Positions 33,408 to 43,947 of a stretch of 64,000 bases of DNA are shown here, piece by piece. The DNA is taken from NCBI RefSeq assembly GCF_009728735.1, contig NZ_CP024636.1, positions 780,848 to 844,847 on the forward strand, given 5' to 3'. Each line of letters opens with the position of its first letter. The stretch's first letter is position 1. This stretch comes from Pantoea phytobeneficialis (GTDB taxonomy: Bacteria > Pseudomonadota > Gammaproteobacteria > Enterobacterales > Enterobacteriaceae). The position numbers and the translations under genes are program-made. A model generated the notes under the pieces. It saw nothing but the letters and a program-made list of their open reading frames with translations. It had not been told where the DNA came from and did not search any database.

Positions 33408-35297
33408 ATGGCTATCGAAATTAAAGTGCCGGATATCGGGGCAGATGAAGTTGAAGTCACCGAGATCCTGGTCAAGGTAGGTGACAAGGTTGAAGCCGAA
33501 CAGTCACTGATCACCGTGGAAGGCGACAAAGCCTCGATGGAAGTGCCATCACCGCAGGCTGGCGTAGTCAAAGAGATCAAAATTGCCACCGGCGACAAAG
33601 TCGAAACCGGCAAACTGATCATGATCTTTGACGCAGAAGGCGCAGCGGCTGCTGCACCGGCGGCAGAAGAGAAGAAAGCAGATGCCGCGCCGGCACCTGC
33701 GGCTGCCGCTGCTGTCAGCAAAGACGTCAACGTGCCGGATATCGGTGGTGATGAAGTCGAAGTCACCGAGATTCTGGTTAAAGTGGGCGACACCGTTGCG
33801 GCTGAGCAGTCCCTGATCACCGTTGAAGGCGACAAAGCCTCAATGGAAGTCCCGGCACCGTTCGCGGGCGTAGTGAAAGAGATCAAAATTGCTACCGGCG
33901 ATAAAGTGAACACCGGTTCACTTATCATGGTATTCGAAGCGCAAGGCGCTGCTGCTCCGGCAGCCCCTGCGGCGGCGGCACAACCTGCTGCGGCCCCGGC
34001 ACCGGCCGCTGCTGCTGGCGCGAAAGATGTCAACGTACCGGATATCGGTGGTGATGAAGTTGAAGTCACTGAAGTGCTGGTCAAAGTGGGCGACAAAGTT
34101 ACCGCTGAGCAGTCACTGATTGTGGTTGAAGGCGATAAAGCCTCAATGGAAGTCCCGGCGCCGTTCGCGGGCACCGTGAAAGAGCTGAAAGTTTCCACCG
34201 GTGACAAAGTGAAAACGGGTTCGCTGATCATGGTGTTTGAAGTCGAAGGCGCTGCGCCTGCTGCTGCTGCACCGGCGAAACAGGAAGCTGCTCCGGCACC
34301 TGCTGCTCAGGCCGCTCCGGCACCCGCTGCCGCCAAAGCGGAGGCGAAGAGTGATTTTGCTGAGAACGACGCTTACGTGCATGCTACCCCGGTGATTCGT
34401 CGCCTGGCGCGCGAGTTCGGTGTCAACCTGGCGAAAGTCAAAGGTACTGGCCGTAAAGGTCGCATCCTGAAAGAAGACGTTCAGGCGTATGTGAAAGACG
34501 CGGTGAAACGCGCTGAAGCAGCTCCGGCTGCGGCGGCGAGTGGCGGCGGTCTGCCTGGCATGTTGCCGTGGCCGAAAGTGGACTTCAGCAAGTTTGGTGA
34601 AATCGAAGAAGTCGAGCTGGGTCGTATCCAGAAAATCTCCGGTGCTAACCTGAGCCGTAACTGGGTCATGATCCCGCATGTGACTCACTTCGACAAAACC
34701 GATATCACCGATCTGGAAGCGTTCCGTAAGCAGCAGAACAGCGAAGCAGAGAAACGTAAACTGGATGTGAAATTCACCCCGGTGGTGTTTATCATGAAAG
34801 CCGTTGCCGCTGCGCTGGAGCAGATGCCGCGTTTCAACAGCTCACTGTCCGAAGATGGTCAGAAACTGACGCTGAAGAAATACATCAACATCGGTGTGGC
34901 CGTGGATACGCCAAACGGTCTGGTGGTTCCGGTGTTCAAAGATGTGAACAAAAAAGGCATCACCGAGCTGTCCCGTGAACTGATGGCGATCTCGAAAAAA
35001 GCGCGTGACGGTAAGCTGACTGCGGGCGATATGCAGGGTGGATGTTTCACCATCTCCAGCCTGGGTGGCCTGGGCACCACGCACTTTGCGCCAATCGTGA
35101 ACGCGCCGGAAGTGGCTATCCTCGGTGTCTCCAAATCGGCGATGGAGCCGGTATGGAATGGTAAAGAGTTTGCTCCGCGTCTGATGATGCCAATCTCTCT
35201 TTCCTTCGACCACCGCGTGATTGACGGTGCTGATGGTGCGCGCTTTATCACCATCATCAACAACATGTTGTCAGACATTCGCCGTCTGGTGATGTGA
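33408..35297 (+). CDS. aceF: Dihydrolipoamide acetyltransferase E2 component AceF (three lipoyl domains)
   Basis: AceF is the core of the pyruvate dehydrogenase complex and transfers acetyl groups to CoA. The 629 residues hold three lipoyl domains in tandem (about 1-76, 104-180, 207-283), each with the lipoylated lysine in [10 protein letters not shown]. Ala/Pro-rich linkers join them. A peripheral-subunit binding domain follows (near 322-365, [14 protein letters not shown]), then the catalytic domain with [15 protein letters not shown] near 600. The repeated domains make near-identical DNA segments at about 33520, 33820 and 34120. Confidence 0.98.
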   Translation: MAIEIKVPDIGADEVEVTEILVKVGDKVEAEQSLITVEGDKASMEVPSPQAGVVKEIKIATGDKVETGKLIMIFDAEGAAAAAPAAEEKKADAAPAPAAAAAVSKDVNVPDIGGDEVEVTEILVKVGDTVAAEQSLITVEGDKASMEVPAPFAGVVKEIKIATGDKVNTGSLIMVFEAQGAAAPAAPAAAAQPAAAPAPAAAAGAKDVNVPDIGGDEVEVTEVLVKVGDKVTAEQSLIVVEGDKASMEVPAPFAGTVKELKVSTGDKVKTGSLIMVFEVEGAAPAAAAPAKQEAAPAPAAQAAPAPAAAKAEAKSDFAENDAYVHATPVIRRLAREFGVNLAKVKGTGRKGRILKEDVQAYVKDAVKRAEAAPAAAASGGGLPGMLPWPKVDFSKFGEIEEVELGRIQKISGANLSRNWVMIPHVTHFDKTDITDLEAFRKQQNSEAEKRKLDVKFTPVVFIMKAVAAALEQMPRFNSSLSEDGQKLTLKKYINIGVAVDTPNGLVVPVFKDVNKKGITELSRELMAISKKARDGKLTAGDMQGGCFTISSLGGLGTTHFAPIVNAPEVAILGVSKSAMEPVWNGKEFAPRLMMPISLSFDHRVIDGADGARFITIINNMLSDIRRLVM

Positions 35298-35304
35298 AGT
35301 TAAT

Positions 35305-35328
35305 CAAGGCCGGCGAATGCCGGCCTTG
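35305..35328 (+). terminator. Hairpin after aceF
   Basis: CAAGGCCGGC (35305-35314) pairs perfectly with GCCGGCCTTG (35319-35328) around GAAT, and a short T-rich tail follows. It starts 8 bases after the aceF stop. It is a likely partial terminator, giving a separate aceEF message and leaving lpd to also use its own promoter. Confidence 0.75.
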
Positions 35329-35353
35329 TTGTACGCATTCAGAGTCACCGCGG

Positions 35354-35382
35354 TTGGCAGTTTATTAACAATTCTGTAAACT
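35354..35382 (+). promoter_or_regulatory. Candidate sigma-70 promoter of lpd
   Basis: TTGGCA (35354-35359) and TAAACT (35377-35382) are separated by 17 bases, about 90 bases before the lpd ATG. In E. coli, lpd has its own promoter because Lpd also serves the 2-oxoglutarate dehydrogenase and glycine cleavage systems. Confidence 0.5.
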
Positions 35383-35471
35383 CTTGCGGTGAAATGTGCC
35401 GGTGGAATAAGGGCATCCAGAGCCTGGGACAGGTTCGCGTCTGACCGCCGGAAATCTAATAAGAGGTCATG

Positions 35472-36896
35472 ATGAGTACAGAGATTAAAACTCAAGTCGT
35501 GGTACTTGGGGCAGGTCCTGCAGGTTACTCTGCAGCCTTCCGTTGCGCTGATTTAGGTCTGGAAACCGTACTGGTAGAGCGCTACAGCACCCTCGGTGGT
35601 GTCTGTCTGAACGTTGGCTGTATCCCGTCAAAAGCGCTGCTGCACGTAGCGAAAGTCATTGAAGAAGCGAAAGCACTGGAAGAACACGGTATCGTGTTTG
35701 GCCAGCCTTCAACTGACATCAACAAAATTCGTACCTGGAAAGAGAAAGTCATCACACAACTGACCGGTGGCCTGGCGGGTATGGCCAAAGGCCGTAAAGT
35801 CAAAGTGGTGAACGGTCTGGGTAAATTCACCGGTGCTAACACCCTGGTGGTTGAAGGTGAAGGTGGGGCGACCACCATTAACTTCGACAACGCTATCATC
35901 GCTGCCGGTTCTCGTCCGATTGAACTGCCGTTCATTCCGCACGAAGATCCGCGCGTGTGGGATTCAACAGATGCGCTGGAACTGAAAGAAGTACCGAAGC
36001 GTCTGCTGGTTATGGGTGGCGGTATCATCGGTCTGGAGATGGGTACCGTTTACCATGCGCTGGGTTCAGAGATCGACGTGGTTGAGATGTTTGACCAGGT
36101 TATCCCGGCGGCCGATAAAGACGTGGTGAAAGTGTTCACCAAACGCATCAGCAAGAAATTCAACCTGATGCTGGAAACTAAAGTCACCGCCGTTGTCGCG
36201 AAAGAAGATGGCATTTACGTTTCCATGGAAGGCAAAAAAGCGCCGTCTGAAGCACAGCGTTACGATGCCGTGCTGGTGGCGATTGGCCGTGTGCCGAATG
36301 GTAAAGGTCTGGATGCCGGTAAAGCGGGCGTAGAAGTGGACGATCGTGGTTTTATCCGCGTCGACAAACAAATGCGCACCAACGTGCCACACATCTATGC
36401 GATTGGTGACATCGTTGGTCAGCCGATGCTGGCGCACAAAGGCGTGCACGAAGGTCACGTTGCGGCTGAAGTTATCGCCGGTATGAAGCATTACTTCGAC
36501 CCGAAAGTGATTCCGTCAATTGCTTACACCGAGCCAGAAGTGGCATGGGTAGGTCTGACCGAGAAAGAAGCGAAAGAGAAAGGCATCAGCTACGAAGTTT
36601 CCACCTTCCCGTGGGCTGCTTCAGGCCGAGCTATCGCCTCTGACTGTGCTGACGGTATGACCAAACTGATTTTCGACAAAGAAACGCACCGTGTGATTGG
36701 TGGCGCCATTGTCGGCACCAACGGCGGCGAGCTGCTGGGTGAAATCGGTCTGGCGATTGAGATGGGTTGTGATGCCGAAGATATCGCGCTGACCATCCAT
36801 GCGCACCCGACGCTGCACGAGTCTGTGGGCCTGGCAGCGGAAGTGTTCGAAGGTAGCATCACCGACCTGCCGAACGCGAAAGCGAAAAAGAAATAA
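35472..36896 (+). CDS. lpd: Dihydrolipoyl dehydrogenase Lpd (E3)
   Basis: Lpd reoxidises dihydrolipoyl groups with FAD and NAD+ for the pyruvate, 2-oxoglutarate and glycine complexes. ATG 35472 (MSTEIKTQVVVLG) is chosen over the ATG one codon upstream because it gives 474 residues, as in E. coli. The FAD loop GAGPAG, the redox disulfide CLNVGC near residues 45-50, the NAD loop GGGIIGLEMG and the active-site HAHPTLHE near the C-terminus are visible. It ends at a strong terminator. Confidence 0.98.
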   Translation: MSTEIKTQVVVLGAGPAGYSAAFRCADLGLETVLVERYSTLGGVCLNVGCIPSKALLHVAKVIEEAKALEEHGIVFGQPSTDINKIRTWKEKVITQLTGGLAGMAKGRKVKVVNGLGKFTGANTLVVEGEGGATTINFDNAIIAAGSRPIELPFIPHEDPRVWDSTDALELKEVPKRLLVMGGGIIGLEMGTVYHALGSEIDVVEMFDQVIPAADKDVVKVFTKRISKKFNLMLETKVTAVVAKEDGIYVSMEGKKAPSEAQRYDAVLVAIGRVPNGKGLDAGKAGVEVDDRGFIRVDKQMRTNVPHIYAIGDIVGQPMLAHKGVHEGHVAAEVIAGMKHYFDPKVIPSIAYTEPEVAWVGLTEKEAKEKGISYEVSTFPWAASGRAIASDCADGMTKLIFDKETHRVIGGAIVGTNGGELLGEIGLAIEMGCDAEDIALTIHAHPTLHESVGLAAEVFEGSITDLPNAKAKKK

Positions 36897-36908
36897 GCGC
36901 TGAAAAAT

Positions 36909-36942
36909 AAAAAAGCGGCTCCCTGAGTGAGCCGTTTTTTTT
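36909..36942. terminator. Rho-independent terminator between lpd and the LysR gene
   Basis: CGGCTC (36916-36921) pairs with GAGCCG (36929-36934). The stem is flanked by an A-run on the left and an 8-base T-run on the right, so it can serve lpd on the plus strand and the convergent LysR gene on the minus strand. Confidence 0.9.
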
Positions 36943-36980
36943 GGCATATTTCGTAACGGCGCGACTTTTTTGATAATCCG

Positions 36981-37877
36981 TTACCGATTTTCCTTAAGCC
37001 AGTCAATGAAATAACGCAATGGCGTAGACAGATATTTACGACTTGGATAATAAAGCCAGAACCCTTCTTCCACCTGAGTAAAATCAGATAAAATTTCCAC
37101 CAGATCACCACGCTGGATCGCCTCCATCACCGTCCCCTGATGTAGAAAGGCAATACCTGCTCCCGCCAGTGCCGCTTGCAAAATACGTTCATTATTGTCG
37201 AGTACTAACGAACCGTTTACCGCCACTTCCTGTTTTTGTCCGTCCTGCCAGAACTCCCAACGGTAACGACGCCCACTGGGAAAGCGGCGTTCGATACAGG
37301 AAAAATTCAGCAGTTCAGCGGGGGTGCCCGGCACGCCATAGCGTGCAATGAATTCGGGGGTGGCAACGGCCAATGCGCGCATTGGGATGCCGAAGGGGAC
37401 CGCCACCATATCCTGTGCCAGCACCGCACCATAGCGCACGCCGGCATCGAAACCGGCGGCCACAATATCCAGCAGCGTATCGTTGCTGTCGATCTCCAGA
37501 GTGATGTCTGGATAGCGCTGCATAAACGGCAGGATCAGGGACTGGAAAAACAGCGCTTCTGCTGAACGTGGCATGCTGATACGCAGGCTACCGCGCGGGT
37601 CGCTGCGCCAGTCGTTTAGTTCATCAACCGCCTGCGCCAGGTCCTGCAATGCGGGTTGAATACGCTGGAGAAAACGATCTCCGGCTTCGGTCAGGGCCAC
37701 TTTGCGCGTAGTGCGATTCAACAATCGTACTCCGAGGCGCTCTTCAAAATTACGCATCGCATGGCTGAGCGCCGAGGGGGTGATATTGCGTTCACTGGCG
37801 GCTTTGCGAAAGCTCAGATGCTGCGCGATAGCGGCAAACATCTCCAGTTCCTGTAGCGTGGCGCGATAAGGGTTCAT
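36981..37877 (-). CDS. LysR-family transcriptional regulator
   Basis: The 298-residue protein has an N-terminal LysR helix-turn-helix (residues 8-65, with [20 protein letters not shown]) and a C-terminal substrate-binding domain (near 95-295). It is divergent from an aldo/keto reductase, and the 98-base gap holds a repeat that suits a LysR site. The likely target is that reductase gene. E. coli has yacH at this locus, so the LysR-reductase pair is an accessory insertion. The inducer is unknown. Confidence 0.9.
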   Translation of the reverse strand: MNPYRATLQELEMFAAIAQHLSFRKAASERNITPSALSHAMRNFEERLGVRLLNRTTRKVALTEAGDRFLQRIQPALQDLAQAVDELNDWRSDPRGSLRISMPRSAEALFFQSLILPFMQRYPDITLEIDSNDTLLDIVAAGFDAGVRYGAVLAQDMVAVPFGIPMRALAVATPEFIARYGVPGTPAELLNFSCIERRFPSGRRYRWEFWQDGQKQEVAVNGSLVLDNNERILQAALAGAGIAFLHQGTVMEAIQRGDLVEILSDFTQVEEGFWLYYPSRKYLSTPLRYFIDWLKENR

Positions 37878-37910
37878 TACTGAGTTTTACTCACTAAATC
37901 GGCAAGAATG

Positions 37911-37937
37911 CCTCAATTGTTGCTGCAATTGTTGAGG
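37911..37937. promoter_or_regulatory. Candidate LysR-type operator
   Basis: CAATTGTTG occurs twice (37914-37922 and 37926-37934) with a 12-bp period, inside flanking inverted CCTCAA/TTGAGG arms (37911-37916 and 37932-37937). It lies between the divergent LysR and aldo/keto reductase starts, a typical regulator-binding position. Binding is inferred from symmetry only. Confidence 0.5.
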
Positions 37938-37975
37938 GTTATAACAATAACACTGACAGCAACGAGGATGAAACA

Positions 37976-38971
<996 letters not shown>

Positions 38972-39312
38972 GGTGCCCTGAAAAATGCTCAACTTAACAG
39001 GCACTTGCTGCCTGCTAAGGCACCATTCGTAGCGGCGCGATTTACCGCGCGAGTTTTCCCGGCATCGCTGCTGTTATTGCGTGATAAATCGCGCCGCTAC
39101 GGAGCAATACGTTTGCCTGCTTTTTTTGTGATGTGTCCTCTGTGCAGCGAAATCTGCTGCTTAACGAAAGGATGTTGCTTTTTTGTAAACAGATTAACAA
39201 TCAGCCGAAATGCTGCTATGCTGGCCGACGCGGAACCGGGCACCTCACCCTACTGTTGGACTGCGTTAAAGGGTGCACCGGAAAGCTATACAATGAGAGC
39301 GAGGAGAACGTC
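38972..39312. other. Gap upstream of acnB (341 bases) with repeat copy B
   Basis: After the reductase stop there is a small branched hairpin (CAGGCA 38998-39003 with TGCCTG 39009-39014). The GC-rich inverted repeat at 39028-39101 follows, then AT-richer DNA that should hold the acnB promoter. An open frame upstream of acnB from about 39133 continues in frame but lacks a ribosome site and homology. No other gene is seen. Confidence 0.6.
39028..39101. repeat. GC-rich intergenic inverted repeat, copy B
   Basis: CGTAGCGGCGCGATTTACCGC (39028 onward) is inverted as GCGTGATAAATCGCGCCGCTAC (39079-39100), with about 28 bases between the arms. This is the clearest two-armed copy of the family also found near 19663 and 42449. 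Confidence 0.75.
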
Positions 39313-41910
39313 GTGCTAGAAGAATACCGTAAGCACGTTGCCGAGCGTGCTGCCCAGGGAATCGTACCTAAGCCGTTAGATGCTTCCCAAATGGCCGCGC
39401 TGGTTGAACTGCTGAAAAACCCGCCAGCGGGTGAAGAAGAATTCCTTACTGACCTGTTGGTCAATCGTGTCCCACCGGGTGTTGATGAAGCGGCGTATGT
39501 AAAAGCCGGTTTCCTGGCAGCTGTCGCGAAGGGCGAAGCCCACTCTCCTCTGGTTACTCCTGAAAAAGCAGTCGAACTGCTGGGCACCATGCAAGGTGGC
39601 TACAACATCCATGCGCTGATTGAATCGCTTGATGATGAAGCACTGGCAACGATTGCCGCAGAAGCCCTGTCTCACACGCTGCTGATGTTCGATAACTTCT
39701 ACGATGTCGAAGAGAAAGCCAAAGCGGGTAACCCACACGCGAAAAAAATCATCCAGTCCTGGGCCGATGCAGAATGGTTCCTGAAGCGTCCTAAACTGGC
39801 AGAAAAAATCACCACCACCGTGTTCAAAGTGACCGGCGAAACCAACACCGATGACCTCTCTCCGGCACCGGATGCATGGTCTCGCCCGGATATTCCACTG
39901 CACGCACTGGCGATGCTGAAGAACGCCCGTGAAGGCATCGAACCCGATGATGCCGGTAACATTGGTCCGATCAAACAAATCGAAGCATTACAGAAAAAAG
40001 GTTTCCCGCTGACCTACGTTGGCGACGTGGTCGGAACCGGTTCTTCCCGTAAGTCAGCCACCAACTCGGTGCTGTGGTTTATGGGTGAAGACATTCCGTA
40101 TGTGCCGAACAAGAAGGGTGGCGGTTTGTGCCTTGGCGGCAAAATTGCGCCGATCTTCTTCAACACTATGGAAGATGCCGGCGCGCTGCCGATCGAAGTG
40201 GACGTTGATCGTCTGAATATGGGCGATGTGATTGATGTCTACCCGTATAAAGGTGAAGTGCGTAATCACGACACCGACGAACTGCTGGCAAAATTCGAGC
40301 TGAAAACCGAAGTCCTGCTGGATGAAGTTCGCGCGGGTGGCCGTATTCCGCTGATTATCGGTCGTGGCCTGACAGCCAAAGCCCGTGAATCTCTGGGTCT
40401 GCCGCACAGCGATGTGTTCCTGCAAGCCAAAGACGTTGCTGCCAGCACCCGTGGTTTCTCACTGGCGCAGAAAATGGTTGGCCGTGCCTGTGGTGTTGAA
40501 GGTATCCGTCCTGGCGCGTACTGCGAGCCGAAGATGACTTCAGTAGGTTCTCAGGACACCACCGGTCCGATGACCCGTGATGAACTGAAAGACCTGGCGT
40601 GTCTCGGCTTCTCTGCTGACCTGGTGATGCAATCCTTCTGTCACACTGCCGCTTACCCGAAACCGGTAGACGTGACCACGCACCACACCCTGCCGGACTT
40701 CATCATGAACCGCGGCGGCGTTTCTCTGCGTCCGGGTGACGGCGTTATTCACAGCTGGCTGAACCGTATGCTGCTGCCGGATACCGTGGGCACCGGTGGT
40801 GACTCGCATACCCGTTTCCCGATTGGTATTTCGTTCCCGGCCGGTTCTGGTCTGGTGGCGTTTGCTGCGGCAACCGGTGTGATGCCGCTGGATATGCCTG
40901 AATCGGTACTGGTGCGTTTCAAAGGCGAAATGCAGCCGGGTATCACGCTGCGCGATCTGGTGCACGCTATCCCGCTGTATGCCATCAAGCAGGGTCTGTT
41001 GACCGTTGAGAAGAAAGGCAAGAAAAACATCTTCTCTGGCCGCGTGCTGGAAATCGAAGGTCTGCCAAAACTGAAAGTGGAGCAGGCGTTTGAACTGACC
41101 GATGCCTCCGCTGAACGTTCTGCTGCTGGTTGTACCATCAAGCTGGATAAAGAGCCGATTATCGAGTACCTCAACTCGAACATCGTGCTGCTGAAGTGGA
41201 TGATCTCCGAAGGCTACGGCGATCGTCGTACGCTGGAGCGCCGCGTCGAAGGCATGGAAAAATGGCTGGCCGATCCGCAACTGCTGGAAGGCGATGCGGA
41301 TGCGGAATACGCGGCGGTGATCGACATCGATCTGGCGGAAATCAAAGAGCCAATTCTGTGTGCACCGAACGATCCGGATGATGCGCGTCTGCTGTCTGAC
41401 GTGCAGGGCGAGAAGATCGATGAAGTGTTTATCGGTTCTTGCATGACCAACATTGGCCACTTCCGTGCGGCGGGCAAGCTGCTGGATAGCCACAAAGGTC
41501 AGCTGCCGACCCGTCTGTGGGTGGCTCCGCCAACCAAGATGGATGCGGCACAGCTCACCGAAGAGGGCTACTACAGCGTGTTCGGTAAGAGCGGAGCGCG
41601 TATCGAGATCCCAGGTTGCTCGCTGTGCATGGGTAACCAGGCGCGTGTGGCTGACGGTGCGACGGTGGTTTCCACCTCGACCCGTAACTTCCCGAACCGT
41701 CTCGGTACGGGCGCGAACGTTTATCTGGCCTCTGCGGAGTTGGCGGCAGTCGCTTCGCTCCTGGGTAAACTGCCGACGCCGGATGAGTATCAACAGTTTA
41801 TGACTCAGGTTGATAAAACGGCGGCAGATACTTACCGCTACCTCAACTTTGATCAGCTGCACCAGTACACCGATAAAGCCGACAACGTGATCTTCCAGAC
41901 CGCGTTGTAA
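39313..41910 (+). CDS. acnB: Aconitate hydratase B (AcnB)
   Basis: AcnB isomerises citrate and isocitrate in the TCA cycle; as apoprotein it binds its own mRNA. The start is GTG 39313, 6 bases after GAGGAG, so the protein begins [14 protein letters not shown] and has 865 residues, exactly as in E. coli. The N-terminal HEAT-like domain precedes the swivel domain. Iron-sulfur ligands are visible in GSCMTNIGH and PGCSLCMGN (Cys709-710 and Cys769/772 region). A strong terminator follows. Confidence 0.98.
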   Translation: MLEEYRKHVAERAAQGIVPKPLDASQMAALVELLKNPPAGEEEFLTDLLVNRVPPGVDEAAYVKAGFLAAVAKGEAHSPLVTPEKAVELLGTMQGGYNIHALIESLDDEALATIAAEALSHTLLMFDNFYDVEEKAKAGNPHAKKIIQSWADAEWFLKRPKLAEKITTTVFKVTGETNTDDLSPAPDAWSRPDIPLHALAMLKNAREGIEPDDAGNIGPIKQIEALQKKGFPLTYVGDVVGTGSSRKSATNSVLWFMGEDIPYVPNKKGGGLCLGGKIAPIFFNTMEDAGALPIEVDVDRLNMGDVIDVYPYKGEVRNHDTDELLAKFELKTEVLLDEVRAGGRIPLIIGRGLTAKARESLGLPHSDVFLQAKDVAASTRGFSLAQKMVGRACGVEGIRPGAYCEPKMTSVGSQDTTGPMTRDELKDLACLGFSADLVMQSFCHTAAYPKPVDVTTHHTLPDFIMNRGGVSLRPGDGVIHSWLNRMLLPDTVGTGGDSHTRFPIGISFPAGSGLVAFAAATGVMPLDMPESVLVRFKGEMQPGITLRDLVHAIPLYAIKQGLLTVEKKGKKNIFSGRVLEIEGLPKLKVEQAFELTDASAERSAAGCTIKLDKEPIIEYLNSNIVLLKWMISEGYGDRRTLERRVEGMEKWLADPQLLEGDADAEYAAVIDIDLAEIKEPILCAPNDPDDARLLSDVQGEKIDEVFIGSCMTNIGHFRAAGKLLDSHKGQLPTRLWVAPPTKMDAAQLTEEGYYSVFGKSGARIEIPGCSLCMGNQARVADGATVVSTSTRNFPNRLGTGANVYLASAELAAVASLLGKLPTPDEYQQFMTQVDKTAADTYRYLNFDQLHQYTDKADNVIFQTAL

Positions 41911-41929
41911 TTGGGAAAAGGTGTTATCA

Positions 41930-41958
41930 GGGGGCGATGAGAATCGCCCCCTTTTTTT
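41930..41958 (+). terminator. Rho-independent terminator after acnB
   Basis: GGGGGCGAT (41930-41938) pairs perfectly with ATCGCCCCC (41943-41951) around GAGA and is followed by seven Ts. It starts 19 bases after the acnB stop. Confidence 0.95.
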
Positions 41959-42083
41959 GTGTGCTTTTTTCCTCTGGCGCGGCCTGGCATAATGCGAGCA
42001 CGATCCCACTTTATTCAGCGTGTTGCGCACAAAATGCTCTCAGGGAGTGCCTCGTGGCGCGCTATCAGTAAGAGGTAAAACTC

Positions 42084-42446
42084 ATGGAATATGAATTTTT
42101 GCGCGATCTGACCGGTAAGGTCAAAGTGCGTATGTCGATGGACCACGAAGCGGTGGGGCACTGGTTCAACGAAGAGGTGGATGAGAATCTTACCCTGCTG
42201 GATGAAGTCGAAGCTGCCGTGCAGCAGGTGAAAGGCACCCATCATCAGTGGCAACGTGTCGGGCATGAATATACGCTGTGGCTCGATGAAGAAGAGGTGA
42301 TGATTCGCGCTAACCAGCTGGCGTTAGAGGATGATGGCCTGGAAGAAGGCATGACCTACTACGATGAAGAGAGCCTGGCGTTCTGCGGTGTTGAGGATTT
42401 TCTGGCGGTGATTACCGCGTATCGGCAGTTTCTGGCCGGGAAGTGA
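42084..42446 (+). CDS. yacL: UPF0231 family protein YacL
   Basis: YacL is a 120-residue cytoplasmic protein of unknown function, conserved next to acnB in enterobacteria. The sequence [20 protein letters not shown], the [16 protein letters not shown] block and [16 protein letters not shown] match the family, and the length is identical to E. coli. It is highly acidic. The ATG follows AAGAGGT. It has its own transcription unit after the acnB terminator. Confidence 0.95.
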   Translation: MEYEFLRDLTGKVKVRMSMDHEAVGHWFNEEVDENLTLLDEVEAAVQQVKGTHHQWQRVGHEYTLWLDEEEVMIRANQLALEDDGLEEGMTYYDEESLAFCGVEDFLAVITAYRQFLAGK

Positions 42447-42448
42447 CT

Positions 42449-42517
42449 CGTAGCGGCGCGATTTATCGCGCTTCTTTGGGCAATAACCGTAACAGCGCGA
42501 TAAATCACGCTGTTACG
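42449..42517. repeat. GC-rich intergenic inverted repeat, copy C
   Basis: The left arm CGTAGCGGCGCGATTTATCG (42449 onward) is followed by a self-complementary unit: CGTAACAGCG (42488-42497) and CGCTGTTACG (42508-42517) are perfect inverted arms. This copy looks like a rearranged or compound member of the family. It lies between the convergent yacL and the exported-protein gene. Confidence 0.7.
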
Positions 42518-42546
42518 TATATTGCTGAGATTATGAATTGATAGAA

Positions 42547-43530
42547 TTAATCCATTAGTGCATAAGTTGATACTTCTATCGTATCACCGATTAACGCTAC
42601 TGAATTTGGTGCCGACGCTTCTTTGGCAAGGCCAATAATGAAATCACCACCATTCGGGAACCAAGACTGAATAACCTTAGCTGAAATATCACCTTCAGTA
42701 CCCGGTTTAACTTTCACGTAAGATGCATATTTGGTCCGTGCCTTATCCAGTACCACGACGTAATAACTGTCGGTTGATGCATCTTCCGGTACTTTATACT
42801 TCACTATGAAACCTCTTTCTGCTGCTACATTAGCTTCAAGCTTGCTTTGGTTATCTTTCGATACGATTCCTTTTGTAAATGATTCGAGTCTACAGGAGGT
42901 TTTCCAGCCATCTCCTTCAATGATGAATACCTTATTTTCTGTGAGATTTTCTATTGTCGGGCAGGAAACCTCATAACTAAGAGATTTAACAAATGCTGAC
43001 ATTTTTACTTTATCACCAAACTTAACGTTGTGCTCTTTCCAGATACCACTATCACCTGAATAGAGTTCAGCCTGGTTTGGTGTCATATCCGGTAGTTTCG
43101 AGGTGGATATCACACCATCATTAATCGTAAATAATCCATGAATAACTTCCGATGAGTTATTGATGATGGTAACCACTGGGGAGTTCATCGGCTTATAATT
43201 ACTAAAGGAGTTGGTGCAACCCTCACCAGAGCTTTGCATTTTAAAACCTTTATTGATGCCGGAAATGATTGCGTAGTTACATTCGGTTTTACCATCATAA
43301 CCAACATTTAGTACGGTGCCATTATAAATGTTTCCGTTATCAATAATCAGCTTTGATGGGTTCTCTGACGGTTTTGATTTATAGTAATAAGTGCTTTCCT
43401 GTCCGTTGGATTCTCCATCGGCTATCTGAATCCTTACATGGTCCGGGTTTTCAATAAAAGCGGTGATCGCAAAGGCAGATGGCATCAGCAACATGCCGGT
43501 TAACGCTAAAGCAATTTTTGATTTCTTCAT
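42547..43530 (-). CDS. Exported protein of unknown function (AT-rich orphan)
   Basis: I do not recognise a family. The 327-residue protein begins with a clear Sec signal peptide (MKKSKIALALTGMLLMPSAFA, cut after about residue 21). The mature part is rich in Asn, Ser, Lys and Thr, with four cysteines in CNYAI, CTNSF, CPTIE and CRLES, which could form two disulfides in the periplasm or outside. A strong AGGAGT ribosome site precedes the ATG. The base composition is clearly more AT-rich than the flanking yacL and sugar-acid genes, which suggests recent acquisition. It stands alone on its strand. Confidence 0.8.
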   Translation of the reverse strand: MKKSKIALALTGMLLMPSAFAITAFIENPDHVRIQIADGESNGQESTYYYKSKPSENPSKLIIDNGNIYNGTVLNVGYDGKTECNYAIISGINKGFKMQSSGEGCTNSFSNYKPMNSPVVTIINNSSEVIHGLFTINDGVISTSKLPDMTPNQAELYSGDSGIWKEHNVKFGDKVKMSAFVKSLSYEVSCPTIENLTENKVFIIEGDGWKTSCRLESFTKGIVSKDNQSKLEANVAAERGFIVKYKVPEDASTDSYYVVVLDKARTKYASYVKVKPGTEGDISAKVIQSWFPNGGDFIIGLAKEASAPNSVALIGDTIEVSTYALMD

Positions 43531-43947
43531 TTAACTAACTCCTGTTTATTTTTTTCTTCCATAATGCATAACTAAAAACATCTGGGGTACAAATCCATTT
43601 TAGGGTAACCGATAATGCTTAAGCTTAAATGTTGTTCGTGTAAAAAAGATTAAATAAATCGAATAAGTTCTGTTTTTATCAGGGTGTATAAGGTGAGGTT
43701 GAGGGGATGAAGATATTTCTTTATCCTCGCCAGAGATTTCTCATTCAAGTAATTATATCGAGCTAATGTTAAGGGGGATATTCTTATCTTATGCTGGGGG
43801 GTTTAAATTTATGATTACGGTCACAAACTACCTTCTTTTTTCAGCGCAGCTATCAAGTGTTTTTATCCCCGTTTGACATCAACCTTGGGAGAATCCCCAT
43901 AATAACGGCAGGAGCGGTGCGATATATTGCACCGCTTCGCGTATGGA
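43531..43947. other. AT-rich gap (417 bases) without a recognised gene
   Basis: It holds the ribosome site and presumed promoter of the exported-protein gene at its left end and a hairpin (43913-43936) at its right end. The middle is AT-rich with only very short open frames. I see no RNA gene or known element. Confidence 0.6.
43913..43936 (-). terminator. Hairpin after the cyclase gene
   Basis: AGCGGTGC (43913-43920) pairs perfectly with GCACCGCT (43929-43936) around 8 bases. On the minus strand it lies 11 bases after the cyclase stop, the end of the minus-strand catabolic gene set. No T-run is present. Confidence 0.55.

Noticed and set aside
33374..34231. Ser/Thr/Pro-rich repeat protein antisense to aceF
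   Set aside because: The repeats are the complement of the three lipoyl domains, not an independent gene.
33408..34260. Three near-identical DNA segments as a possible mobile or CRISPR-like repeat
   Set aside because: They encode the tandem lipoyl domains of AceF, normal for this gene.
39133..39312. 60-codon N-terminal extension of AcnB
   Set aside because: No homology to AcnB; the GTG at 39313 has a GAGGAG ribosome site and gives the exact family length.
40540..42030. 496-codon open frame antisense to acnB
   Set aside because: It mirrors a GC-rich, highly conserved gene; it has no ribosome site or family resemblance, and the acnB reading is certain.
41992..42078. 28-residue frame just upstream of yacL
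   Set aside because: It has a start and stop but no ribosome site and no hydrophobic or leader-like character.
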